NCBI GenBank assembly: GCA_902776665.1
Contig: CACYQZ010000005.1
Location: 1-64,000 of the forward strand
Direction of reading: 5' to 3'
Source: an uncultured Prevotellaceae bacterium
GTDB lineage: Bacteria > Bacteroidota > Bacteroidia > Bacteroidales > Bacteroidaceae
Length of the DNA stretch: 64,000 bases
Part shown: positions 54,585 to 63,039 of the stretch, one piece after another
How the letters are laid out: every line of letters starts with the position of its first letter
Numbering within the stretch: position 1 is the stretch's first letter
Position numbers and translations under genes: made by a program
The notes under the pieces: model-generated
The model's database searches: none
Seen by the model: only the letters and a program-made list of their open reading frames with translations
What the model was told of the DNA's origin: nothing

Positions 54585-56243
54585 ATGAGGAAAATTTTGA
54601 CTTTCGCACTGCTGATGACGGCGATGCTGACCGTTTCGGCACAGGAAAAAGACGATAAAGACCACAATTTCGAGGTGGCGAAGAATCTCGATGTGTTCAG
54701 CACGATTTACAAGCAGCTGGATTTGATGTATGTCGATACGCTCGATGCCAACGAGGTCATCGGCAACGGCATCAAGGCGATGCTGCGGTCGCTCGACCCC
54801 TACACGGAATATTATCCGCAGGAGAAGATGGAGGATCTGACGCAGATGCGAACCGGCACCTACGCCGGCGTGGGAGCGATGATTCGCAAGAACTTCCAAC
54901 TGGGTCGCGTGATGGTGTCGGAGCCTTACGAGGGAATGCCTGCGGCGGAGGCTGGACTGCGGCGCGGCGACGTGATTCTGGCCATCGACGACGAGGATAT
55001 GACCAACAAGGAGGTGAGCCACGTGAGCAGCAAACTTCGCGGCGATGCCGGCACGAGTTTCATCATCACGGTGGAGCGTCCGGGCGTGAAAAAACCGTTG
55101 AAGTTGAAGGTGACGCGGCGAGCCATTCAAATGCCCGTCATTCCGCACTACGGGATGCAGACCGACGGCATCGGCTACTTGAATCTGAACCAATTTACGC
55201 AGAATTGTTCGCGCGACGTGCGACGTGCGCTGCTCGAAATGAAGCGCGAGGGAATGCAGAAACTGATTCTCGACCTGCGCAACAACGGCGGAGGCTCGGA
55301 ACAGGAGGCGGTGAACATCGTGAATATGTTTGTGCCGAAGGGAAAACTGATTGTGTCGAATCGGGGCAAACTCAAGCAGGCCAACCACGACTACCTGACG
55401 ACGGTCGAGCCGATTGACTCGCTGATGCCCGTGGTGGTTTTGGTGAACGGCGAGTCGGCCTCGGCAAGCGAAATTACCGCCGGAGCGCTGCAAGACCTCG
55501 ACCGCGCAGTAATTTTAGGTACGCGCACGTATGGAAAAGGACTCGTGCAGATGACGATGGACCTGCCCTACAACGGCATTCTGAAACTCACGACGAACAA
55601 ATACTACATTCCGAGTGGTCGCTGCATTCAGGCCATCAACTACCGCCATTCGCAGGGTGGTTACGTGGAGCACGTGCCCGACTCGCTGACGAAGGTGTTC
55701 CATACCGCTGGCGGTCGTGAAGTGCGCGACGGCGGCGGCATTCTGCCCGATGTCGTGGTGACGCCCGACTCGATGACGAACATCGTCGGCTACCTGATGT
55801 ACAGCGATTCGGCGGAGGTTGTCCACAACTATATTTTGGACTACGTGGCGGCGCATCCGACCATCGCCCCTGCCCGCGATTTCAAACTTACCGATGCCGA
55901 TTTCGAGGACTTCAAACAGCGTGTTTTGCAGAGCAAGTTCCGCTACGACCGCTCGACAGAAAGTTATCTCGAAAGTCTCGAAAAATTGGCTCGTTTCGAG
56001 GGTTATTACGACGATGCAAAAGAGGAATTTGCACAGTTGAGGGCGAAATTGAAGCACAACGTCGCGAAAGACCTCGACTACAATCGCGAAACACTTAAAG
56101 ATTTGATAGCCAACGAGATAGTGACGTACTACTACTACCAACGAGGAAGCGTGGAGCAGTCGCTCACGTGGGACAAACAGATGAAGGAGGCCATCAAACT
56201 CTTGCAGTCGCCAGAGGAATATGGGAAAATCTTGAAAAAGTAA
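54585..56243 (+). CDS. C-terminal processing (tail-specific) protease, S41 family
   Basis: A 552-residue exported serine protease (signal MRKILTFALLMTAMLTVSAQ). The S41 N-domain (NFEVAKNLDVFSTIYKQLDL, DPYTEYYPQEKMEDLTQMRT) leads to a PDZ domain (GAMIRKNFQLGRVMVSEPYE, AAEAGLRRGDVILAIDDEDM). The catalytic core has the serine in VNGESASASEITAGALQDLD and the lysine in ILGTRTYGKGLVQMTMDLP. A helical C-terminal extension of about 150 residues follows. CtpA proteins trim periplasmic or lipoproteins. The TTG at 54576 is a weaker start three codons upstream. gpmI follows behind a repeat. Confidence 0.92.
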   Translation: MRKILTFALLMTAMLTVSAQEKDDKDHNFEVAKNLDVFSTIYKQLDLMYVDTLDANEVIGNGIKAMLRSLDPYTEYYPQEKMEDLTQMRTGTYAGVGAMIRKNFQLGRVMVSEPYEGMPAAEAGLRRGDVILAIDDEDMTNKEVSHVSSKLRGDAGTSFIITVERPGVKKPLKLKVTRRAIQMPVIPHYGMQTDGIGYLNLNQFTQNCSRDVRRALLEMKREGMQKLILDLRNNGGGSEQEAVNIVNMFVPKGKLIVSNRGKLKQANHDYLTTVEPIDSLMPVVVLVNGESASASEITAGALQDLDRAVILGTRTYGKGLVQMTMDLPYNGILKLTTNKYYIPSGRCIQAINYRHSQGGYVEHVPDSLTKVFHTAGGREVRDGGGILPDVVVTPDSMTNIVGYLMYSDSAEVVHNYILDYVAAHPTIAPARDFKLTDADFEDFKQRVLQSKFRYDRSTESYLESLEKLARFEGYYDDAKEEFAQLRAKLKHNVAKDLDYNRETLKDLIANEIVTYYYYQRGSVEQSLTWDKQMKEAIKLLQSPEEYGKILKK

Positions 56244-56272
56244 AAAGGTAAAAAGGTAAAAAGGTAAAAAAA
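56238..56272. repeat. TAAAAAGG repeats spanning the protease stop codon
   Basis: The in-frame TAA is the first TAA of AAAAAGTAAAAAGGTAAAAA and further TAAAAAGG units. The remaining spacer to gpmI (56273-56338) is AT-rich with repeated ATTCATAATTCATAATTG and CATTCAACATTC motifs. Confidence 0.9.
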
Positions 56273-56338
56273 TCAACATTCATAATTCATAATTGTGAAG
56301 CAATCATTCAACATTCAAAAATCAAAATTCATAAAAAT

Positions 56339-57859
56339 ATGGCAAAAAAAGCACTTTTGATGATTCTCGACGGATGGGGAATCGGACAACACGGACAGGG
56401 CGACGTGATTTACAATACGCCCACACCCTATTTAGACTATCTGACGGCCGTTTCCGCCCACTCGCAACTGCAGGCTTCGGGCGAGAATGTCGGTCTGCCC
56501 GACGGACAGATGGGTAACTCTGAAGTCGGTCACCTGAACATCGGTGCAGGTCGCATCGTCTATCAGGATTTGGTAAAAATCAATCGCGCTTGCAAAGACG
56601 GTTCGATTATGGAAAATCCGCAGGTGAAAGCGGCTTACACATACGCAAAAGAACAAGGCAAAAAGCTTCATTTGATGGGACTTTGCAGCGACGGCGGCGT
56701 TCATTCGAGCCTCGACCATCTCTTCAAACTCATCGAAGTCGGCAAGGCATACGGACTGAAAAATCAGACCTTCGTGCATTGTTTTATGGACGGTCGCGAC
56801 ACCGACCCGCACTCTGGAAAAGGCTTTGTGGAGCAGGTTCAGAACGTTTGTGACGAAAACGACGCCGCCATCGCCTCGATTGTCGGTCGATTTTACGCAA
56901 TGGACCGCGACAAGCGTTGGGAACGCGTGAAAGAAGGCTACGACCTCATCGTCAAAGGCACTGGAAAACAGGCGACCGATATGGTTCAGGCCGTGCAGGA
57001 GTCGTACGACGAGGGCGTGACCGACGAATTCATCAAACCGATTCACAATAGCGGCGTCAATGGCCTCATCGAGGAGGGCGACGTGGTGATTTTCATCAAT
57101 TTCCGCAACGACCGCGCCAAGGAACTCACCATCGCGCTGACGCAGCAGGATATGCCCGAGGCAGGAATGAAGACGATTCCAGGCCTGCAATACTACTGTA
57201 TGACGCCCTACGACGCGAATTTCACGGGCGTTCACATCCTTTTCCCGAAGGAAAACGTCGAAAACACGCTCGGCGAATACCTCTCGAAACTCGGCAAGAA
57301 GCAATTGCACACTGCCGAGACCGAGAAATACGCCCACGTCACGTTCTTCTTCAACGGCGGTCGCGAAGCACCCTACGAAGGCGAAGACCGCATTCTCGTG
57401 GCATCGCCGAAGGTCGCCACCTACGACTTGAAGCCTGAAATGTCGGCCTACGAGGTCAAGGACAAACTCGTCGAGGCCATCAACACGCAGCAATACGACT
57501 TTATTGTTGTCAATTTCGCCAATGGCGATATGGTCGGCCACACGGGTGTCTATAACGCCATCGCGAAAGCCGTCTGGGCCGTCGATAAGTGCGTGGAGGC
57601 AGTCATCGAAGCCGCCAAGAAAAACGACTACGAGGCCATCATCATCGCCGACCACGGCAACGCCGACAATGCCGTCAATGCCGATGGAACGCCCAACACA
57701 GCCCACTCGCTCAACCCCGTGCCGTTCATCTACGTCACCGACAACAATTCCGCCACCGTGAAAGACGGTCGATTGGCCGATGTCGCCCCCTCGATTCTGC
57801 ATATTATGGGGCTCGAACAGCCAGAGGATATGACGGGTGAGAACTTGATTTGCGATTAA
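56339..57859 (+). CDS. gpmI: 2,3-bisphosphoglycerate-independent phosphoglycerate mutase
   Basis: A 506-residue manganese enzyme of lower glycolysis that interconverts 3- and 2-phosphoglycerate. The alkaline-phosphatase-like metal site begins at [13 protein letters not shown]. Ser61 in [18 protein letters not shown] is the phosphoserine nucleophile. The substrate domain includes [35 protein letters not shown] and [14 protein letters not shown]. The C-terminal metal ligands lie in [20 protein letters not shown] and [12 protein letters not shown]. Length is typical. It is probably cotranscribed with the upstream protease. Confidence 0.96.
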   Translation: MAKKALLMILDGWGIGQHGQGDVIYNTPTPYLDYLTAVSAHSQLQASGENVGLPDGQMGNSEVGHLNIGAGRIVYQDLVKINRACKDGSIMENPQVKAAYTYAKEQGKKLHLMGLCSDGGVHSSLDHLFKLIEVGKAYGLKNQTFVHCFMDGRDTDPHSGKGFVEQVQNVCDENDAAIASIVGRFYAMDRDKRWERVKEGYDLIVKGTGKQATDMVQAVQESYDEGVTDEFIKPIHNSGVNGLIEEGDVVIFINFRNDRAKELTIALTQQDMPEAGMKTIPGLQYYCMTPYDANFTGVHILFPKENVENTLGEYLSKLGKKQLHTAETEKYAHVTFFFNGGREAPYEGEDRILVASPKVATYDLKPEMSAYEVKDKLVEAINTQQYDFIVVNFANGDMVGHTGVYNAIAKAVWAVDKCVEAVIEAAKKNDYEAIIIADHGNADNAVNADGTPNTAHSLNPVPFIYVTDNNSATVKDGRLADVAPSILHIMGLEQPEDMTGENLICD

Positions 57860-57879
57860 ATCTAAAAAAAAGACCGAAT

Positions 57880-59457
57880 ATGTACGACAAAAATCACGGG
57901 CTATACATCGCCCACTGCTCAAACGGAGCACTGAGTATTCAAGGAAAGATGGCGAACCGCCACGGACTGATTGCGGGAGCCACGGGTACGGGTAAGACCG
58001 TCACACTGCAGGTGATGGCCGAATCGTTCTGCCAAGCGGGTGTACCCTGCTTTATGGCCGATATGAAAGGCGACCTGAGCGGTATTTCGCAGGCGGGAAA
58101 AATGAGCGGTTTCATCGAGAAACGACTGCCTGAATTCGGCATCGACGCCAACGACATCGCGTTTGGCGGTTGTCCCGTGAGGTTCTACGACGTGTTCGGC
58201 GAACAAGGCATCCAGATGCGCTCGACCATCGGCGAGATGGGTCCAGACCTGATGGGTCGTATTATGGGGCTGAACGAGACGCAGACGGGTGTGCTCAACA
58301 TTCTCTATCGCATTCTCGACGAAAAGGGCGTGCTGCTCGACGACATCAAGGATTTGCGCCTCGCGCTCGACTGGCTGTCGCGTCACGCGAAGGAATACAC
58401 GACGCACTACGGCAATGTCTCGACAGCGAGCATCGGTGCCATTCAGCGTGCGCTGTTGCAGTTGGAAAATCAGGGTGCCGACAAGTTTTTCGGCGTGCCG
58501 TCGTTCAGAATCGAGGATTTGCTGGCGACGCAAGACGGCAAGGGCGTTCTGAGCGTTCTCGCCGCCGACAAACTGATGCTGCAACCGAAACTCTACTCGA
58601 CTTTCCTGCTTTGGCTGTTGTCGGAACTCTATTCGGCACTGCCTGAGGTCGGCGATTTGGAAAAACCGAAACTCGTTTTCTTCTTCGACGAAGCGCACAT
58701 GCTTTTCGAGGACACGAGCAAGGCACTGACCGACAAAATCGAGCAGGTGATTCGTCTGATTCGCTCGAAAGGCGTGGGCATCTACTTCATTTCGCAGTTG
58801 CCGACCGACATTCCCGACGTGATTCTCGGACAGTTGGGCAACCGCGTGCAGCACGCTCTTCGCGCCTATACGCCGCGTGACCAGAAAGCCGTGAAAGTGG
58901 CGGCGGAAACGTTCCGTGCGAACCCCGAATTCAAGACCGAAGACGCCATTCTGCAGTTGGAAACGGGTGAGGCATTGGTCAGTTTCCTCGACGAAAAAGG
59001 TGCGCCGAGCGTTGTCGAAAGGGCGAAAGTGTTGTTCCCGTTGAGCCAAATCGGTGCCATCACCGAGGGTCAGCGACTCGACATCATCAATGCGTCGGGC
59101 GACATCAACCGCAAATACAAAGACCCAGAGGAGCGCGAGAGTGCTTTTGAGGTTTTCTCACGCGAAAATGAGGCCGAGGCAAAGGCTGCCGAGGAGGCTG
59201 CCGCCGAAAAAGAGGCTGAAAAGGAGAAAGCGAAGGAAGGAAAAGGCAAAAAAGGCATTTTCAGCAAGGTGATGAAGGCCGTGACGACTGCTGTGACGAC
59301 GACTTTCGCCGCGATTCTCGGCACGTGGGTGAGCGACAAGATTTCGGGTAAAAAGACGAAGAGCAAGAAGTCGATTACCGAAAAAGTCGCGAAAAGCACC
59401 ACGTCGGCTGTGACGCGGACGATTACACGCGATATTCTTGGAAATTTGGTGAAATAA
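57880..59457 (+). CDS. HerA-like ATPase (DUF853 family)
   Basis: A 525-residue cytoplasmic ATPase of the HerA/FtsK superfamily, DUF853 (YjgR) branch. Walker A is GATGTGKT (residues 33-40) and Walker B KLVFFFDEAHMLF. Family segments include FMADMKGDLSGISQAGK, FGGCPVRFYDVFGEQGIQMR, GVGIYFISQLPTDIPDVILG and NRVQHALRAYTPRDQKAVKV. After residue 420 the family core ends and an alanine/glutamate/lysine-rich helix (EAEAKAAEEAAAEKEAEKEK) leads to a glycine/alanine/threonine tail (SKVMKAVTTAVTTTFAAILG). The ATP-driven role on DNA or another polymer is unknown. The TTG-started extension at 57850 overlaps gpmI and is rejected. Confidence 0.88.
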   Translation: MYDKNHGLYIAHCSNGALSIQGKMANRHGLIAGATGTGKTVTLQVMAESFCQAGVPCFMADMKGDLSGISQAGKMSGFIEKRLPEFGIDANDIAFGGCPVRFYDVFGEQGIQMRSTIGEMGPDLMGRIMGLNETQTGVLNILYRILDEKGVLLDDIKDLRLALDWLSRHAKEYTTHYGNVSTASIGAIQRALLQLENQGADKFFGVPSFRIEDLLATQDGKGVLSVLAADKLMLQPKLYSTFLLWLLSELYSALPEVGDLEKPKLVFFFDEAHMLFEDTSKALTDKIEQVIRLIRSKGVGIYFISQLPTDIPDVILGQLGNRVQHALRAYTPRDQKAVKVAAETFRANPEFKTEDAILQLETGEALVSFLDEKGAPSVVERAKVLFPLSQIGAITEGQRLDIINASGDINRKYKDPEERESAFEVFSRENEAEAKAAEEAAAEKEAEKEKAKEGKGKKGIFSKVMKAVTTAVTTTFAAILGTWVSDKISGKKTKSKKSITEKVAKSTTSAVTRTITRDILGNLVK

Positions 59458-59490
59458 AGGCCCCACCCCAACCCTCCTCGAAAGGGGAGG
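59455..59490. repeat. G/C-rich stop-codon repeat after the HerA-like gene
   Basis: The stop TAA is followed by AGGCCCCACCCCAACC, then CTCCTCGAAAGGGGAGG. This is the only plus-strand copy and has the same stop-to-GGGGAGG polarity as the others. Confidence 0.85.
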
Positions 59491-59516
59491 GAGAAGAAAG
59501 TTGAATTCTAACAAAG

Positions 59517-60182
59517 ATGAATGTTCAGATTGAGGAATCGTGGAAGCGGCAGTTGCAGGGGGAGTTTGAAAAGCCCTATTTTCGGCAACTGACTGATGCC
59601 GTGCGCGTGGAATATCAGTCGGGCACGTGCTATCCGCCCGGCAGTCTGATTTTCAACGCCTTCAATCTCTGTCCGTTCGACAAAGTGAAGGTCGTGATTA
59701 TCGGGCAGGACCCTTATCACGAGCCTCAACAAGCCCACGGACTGAGTTTCTCGGTGCAAGACGATGTGCCGTTTCCGCCCTCGTTGCAGAACATTTTCAA
59801 GGAAATCCACGACGACCTCGGCACACCGATTCCCACGACGGGCAACCTCACGCGCTGGGCTGAACAGGGCGTTCTGTTGCTTAACGCCACGCTCACCGTC
59901 CGCGCCCATCAGGCCAACAGCCACAGCCGACTGGGTTGGCAGGAGTTCACCGACGCTGCCATCCGCGCCCTCGCCACGCAGCGCGAACACCTTGTTTATA
60001 TGCTTTGGGGCGGTTTTGCACGAGGAAAATCGTATATGATTGACAAAACGCGGAATCTCGTGCTCGAATCAGTCCATCCTTCGCCGTTGAGTGCCAATCG
60101 CGGCGGTTGGTTCGGGCAGCATCAGTTTTCGCGGTGTAATCAATATCTGAAAGAACAAGGAATCGAACCAATTATTTGGTAA
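59517..60182 (+). CDS. ung: Uracil-DNA glycosylase
   Basis: A 221-residue repair enzyme that removes uracil from DNA. The water-activating motif GQDPYH (residues 63-68), the uracil-binding GLSFSV and FPPSLQNIF, the NLTRWAEQGVLLLNATLTV segment and the HPSPLSANRG intercalation loop are all intact, as is the terminal FSRCNQYL. This is family 1 Ung. It follows the HerA-like gene, separated by a G/C-rich repeat. Confidence 0.96.
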   Translation: MNVQIEESWKRQLQGEFEKPYFRQLTDAVRVEYQSGTCYPPGSLIFNAFNLCPFDKVKVVIIGQDPYHEPQQAHGLSFSVQDDVPFPPSLQNIFKEIHDDLGTPIPTTGNLTRWAEQGVLLLNATLTVRAHQANSHSRLGWQEFTDAAIRALATQREHLVYMLWGGFARGKSYMIDKTRNLVLESVHPSPLSANRGGWFGQHQFSRCNQYLKEQGIEPIIW

Positions 60183-60235
60183 ATCATTGAAAATTGATAA
60201 ATAAATTGTAAATTGTACATCTGTAAATTGTAAAT
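60180..60235. repeat. AATTGTAAATTG-type repeat after the ung stop codon
   Basis: TAA ATCATTGAAAATTGATAAAT and then AAATTGTAAATTGTACATCT and GTAAATTGTAAAT. A related tract follows the DUF4876 stop at 22733-22756. Confidence 0.75.
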
Positions 60236-60239
60236 AATT

Positions 60240-60818
60240 TTGCTTCCCATTTTGCAAATCGGCGACGTGCTGTTGTCGCCCGACATTCTGACCGAGCGTT
60301 TTTGCTGCGACTACGAGAAATGCAAGGGTGTGTGTTGCATCGAAGGCAATGCAGGCGCACCTGTGACCATCGATGAAATCGGCGAAATTGAGGAATCGCT
60401 TGATGCCGTCTGGGGCGACCTTTCGGCGCAGGCGCAGAGCGTTCTCGACCGTCAGGGTGTGGCCTATCCCGACCCAGAGGGCGAGTTGGTGACGAGCATT
60501 GTGAACGGGAAAGACTGCGTTTTCACTTGTTACGACGGAGAAAATTGCCTTTGTGCGTTGGAAAAAGCGTGTCGGGCAGGCAAAACGAAGTTTCTGAAGC
60601 CCATCAGTTGCTCGCTCTATCCGATTCGCGAAAAGCGTTTCTCCAATGGCACGGTCGGGTTGAACTACAACCGTTGGGACATCTGCCGCGATGCCGTGAA
60701 AAAAGGGCAGGAATTGAACCTGCCCGTTTATCGTTTCCTAGAAGAGCCGCTCGTCCGACGTTTCGGTCGTGAGTGGTACGATGAACTTTGCGAAGTTGCC
60801 AAAGAACTATTGGCTTAA
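60240..60818 (+). CDS. DUF3109 cysteine-rich protein
   Basis: A 192-residue cytoplasmic protein with cysteine clusters: ERFCCDYEKCKGVCCIEGNA near the start, CVFTCYDGENCLCALEKAC in the middle and KPISCSLYPIR with WDICRD later. The number and spacing of cysteines suggest Zn or Fe-S binding. This is the DUF3109 family common in Bacteroidetes; its role is unknown. There is no in-frame ATG at the 5' end. TTG at 60240 gives MLPILQIGDVLLSPD, while TTG at 60252 gives MQIGDVLLSPD, closer to the usual family start. It is probably cotranscribed with ung. Confidence 0.85.
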   Translation: MLPILQIGDVLLSPDILTERFCCDYEKCKGVCCIEGNAGAPVTIDEIGEIEESLDAVWGDLSAQAQSVLDRQGVAYPDPEGELVTSIVNGKDCVFTCYDGENCLCALEKACRAGKTKFLKPISCSLYPIREKRFSNGTVGLNYNRWDICRDAVKKGQELNLPVYRFLEEPLVRRFGREWYDELCEVAKELLA

Positions 60819-60850
60819 CTTCTTAACTTCCTTAACTTCTTAACTTCTTC
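60816..60850. repeat. TTAACTTC repeats between DUF3109 and gyrB stops
   Basis: The stop TAA opens four TAACTTCT/TAACTTCC units that fill the gap between the two convergent genes. No terminator hairpin is seen. Confidence 0.9.
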
Positions 60851-60854
60851 AAAA

Positions 60855-62831
60855 TCACGCGTCAATATTCGCATAAGTCGCGTTCTTCTCGATAAATTCA
60901 CGGCGCGGTTCAACATCGTCGCCCATCAGCATCGAGAAGATTTCGTCGGCCTCGGCAGCATTTTCGATGGTCACCTGCTTCAGCAGTCGGTTGGCGGGGT
61001 CCATCGTCGTTTCCCAGAGTTGTTCGGGATTCATTTCACCCAAACCTTTGTAGCGCTGCGTGTGCAGGGCCGATGCGTTCTCGTCGCCAGCCACGTATTT
61101 GTCGATGAAGGCCTGACGCTGCTGCTCGGTGTAGCAATATTCCGAGAATTTCTTGTAGGTGCATTTGTAGAGTGGCGGCGTGGCGATGTAGAGGTGTCCA
61201 CCCTGAATCACCTGCGGCATAAAGCGATAGAACAGCGTCATAATGAGCGTGTCGATGTGCGAGCCATCGACGTCGGCGTCGGTCATAATGATGATTTTGT
61301 CGTAGCGCAGTTTGTCGATGTTGGCATCTTTCGAGTCCTCGCCATCGACACCGAAGCGCACGCCAATCGACTGGATGATGTTCATCACCGATTCGGCTTC
61401 AAAGACGCGGTGCCACTGCACTTTCTCGACGTTCAAAATCTTACCGCGAAGGGGCAGAATGGCCTGGAAATGGCGGTCGCGACCTTGTTTAGCGGAGCCA
61501 CCTGCGGAGTCACCCTCGACGAGGAAGATTTCGCACTCTTTCGGGTCTTTGTTCGAGCAGTCGGCCAGTTTTCCTGGCAGTCCGCCACCCGTCATCGGGT
61601 TTTTGCGCTGTACGCTTTCGCGGGCTTTGCGGGCGGCAATTCGCGCCGTGGCTGCCAGAATCACCTTTTCACAAATGGTGTGGGCCTCCTTCGGATGTTC
61701 TTCGAGGTAGTTCGTCATCGCCTCGCCCACGGCTTTCTGCACAGCACCGTTCACCTCCGAGTTGCCGAGTTTCGTCTTCGTTTGTCCTTCGAACTGCGGC
61801 TCAGCCACTTTCACCGAGATAATCGCCGTCAGACCCTCGCGGAAGTCGTCTTGCGCCACTTCGATCTTGGCTTTTTCGATTTGCTTGCGCAGTTGGTCGT
61901 CTTCGTCGGCATATTTCTTCAACGTACGTGCCAATGCGATGCGGAAGCCGGTCAGGTGGGTACCGCCCTCGATGGTGTTGATGTTATTGACGTAAGAGTG
62001 GATATTTTCCGAGTAGTCGCTGTTGTAGAGCAGTGCGATTTCGATAGGCACGCCGTCTTTCTCGGTCTTCAAGAAAATCGGCTCGCCGATGATTGATGTG
62101 CGATGGCGATCGACGTAGCGCACGAATTCCTTCAGTCCGTCCTTGGCGTGGAACACCTCGGGCTGCTTCAGTTTGCCTTCTTCGTCGGGACGAAGATCGG
62201 TCAGCGTAATTGTGATGCCGGCGTTCAGATAGGCCAGTTCGCGCATACGCTTCGCGATGATGTCGTATTTGTATTCTGTCGTTGTGAAGACGGTGGGGTC
62301 GGGCCAGAATTGCTGGCGAGTTCCCGTCTTGTCGGTGTCGCCCACGATTTTCACGTCGTAGAGCGGTTTTCCTTTTTCGTATTCCTGCTGATAAATGTGC
62401 CCGTTGCGATAGACCTGCGACATCATCCTCGACGACAGCGCATTGACGCACGAAACGCCGACACCGTGCAGACCGCCCGACACTTTGTACGAGCCTTTGT
62501 CAAACTTACCACCGGCGTGGAGCACCGTCATCACGACCTCGAGGGCCGACTTGTGCATCTTCTCGTGCTCATCGACGGGGATTCCGCGTCCGTCGTCCTG
62601 CACGGTGATGGAGTTATCTTCGTTGATGGTTACTTCGATGTTGTTACAATAGCCGGCCATGGCCTCGTCGATGGAGTTATCGACAGTTTCGTTCACTAAG
62701 TGGTGCAGTCCCTTCTCGCTGATGTCACCGATGTACATCGCAGGGCGTTTGCGCACGGCCTCAAGTCCTTCCAGCACTTGAATATTACTGGCGGAATAGT
62801 CGCTGATAGCGTTGTTTTTGATTTCTGACAT
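60855..62831 (-). CDS. gyrB: DNA gyrase subunit B
   Basis: A 658-residue ATPase subunit of gyrase. The GHKL domain has VNETVDNSIDEAMAGYCNNI and DDGRGIPVDEHEK, followed by HAGGKFDKGSYKVSGGLHGV. The transducer contains GFRIALARTLKKYA. The TOPRIM domain holds LVEGDSAGGSAKQGRDRHFQ and IIMTDADVDGSHIDTLIMTL, with PLRGKILNVEK between. The end is the GyrA-binding RYKGLGEMNPEQLWETTMDP. It lacks the 170-residue insert of enterobacterial GyrB, as usual for this phylum. Gyrase rather than ParE is preferred by length and GKILNVEK, but the distinction is not absolute. Confidence 0.95.
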   Translation of the reverse strand: MSEIKNNAISDYSASNIQVLEGLEAVRKRPAMYIGDISEKGLHHLVNETVDNSIDEAMAGYCNNIEVTINEDNSITVQDDGRGIPVDEHEKMHKSALEVVMTVLHAGGKFDKGSYKVSGGLHGVGVSCVNALSSRMMSQVYRNGHIYQQEYEKGKPLYDVKIVGDTDKTGTRQQFWPDPTVFTTTEYKYDIIAKRMRELAYLNAGITITLTDLRPDEEGKLKQPEVFHAKDGLKEFVRYVDRHRTSIIGEPIFLKTEKDGVPIEIALLYNSDYSENIHSYVNNINTIEGGTHLTGFRIALARTLKKYADEDDQLRKQIEKAKIEVAQDDFREGLTAIISVKVAEPQFEGQTKTKLGNSEVNGAVQKAVGEAMTNYLEEHPKEAHTICEKVILAATARIAARKARESVQRKNPMTGGGLPGKLADCSNKDPKECEIFLVEGDSAGGSAKQGRDRHFQAILPLRGKILNVEKVQWHRVFEAESVMNIIQSIGVRFGVDGEDSKDANIDKLRYDKIIIMTDADVDGSHIDTLIMTLFYRFMPQVIQGGHLYIATPPLYKCTYKKFSEYCYTEQQRQAFIDKYVAGDENASALHTQRYKGLGEMNPEQLWETTMDPANRLLKQVTIENAAEADEIFSMLMGDDVEPRREFIEKNATYANIDA

Positions 62832-62874
62832 TTTTCTTTTATTCTGATTTTCTGATTTTGCGATAAATAACGTG

Positions 62875-62882
62875 CAAAGGTA
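62875..62882 (-). promoter_or_regulatory. -7 element of gyrB
   Basis: TACCTTTG on the minus strand, leader about 40 nt. The 94 bp between this and the dsbD promoter are A/T-rich with no other feature. Confidence 0.7.
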
Positions 62883-62976
62883 CTAAAAAAATGCGATATG
62901 TCGAAAATTTAGCTGTAAAAAAACTATAAAAAATAGAATAATTCGTGATTTTTTTCCGCTTTTCATCTACAATTTG

Positions 62977-62984
62977 TACCTTTG
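62977..62984 (+). promoter_or_regulatory. -7 element of dsbD
   Basis: TACCTTTG, leader about 52 nt to the ATG at 63040. Confidence 0.65.
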
Positions 62985-63039
62985 TAAGCGCAAAACTTGT
63001 TTTGTCGATAAAAATGACTCAAAAAATCAACTTAATAAC

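Noticed and set aside
54402-55493. Minus-strand frame of 363 codons over tRNA-Asn and the S41 protease
   Set aside because: It runs antisense to a complete protease with signal peptide, PDZ and catalytic residues.
56432-57931. Minus-strand frame of 499 codons opposite gpmI
   Set aside because: Shadow of gpmI, whose catalytic motifs are all intact.
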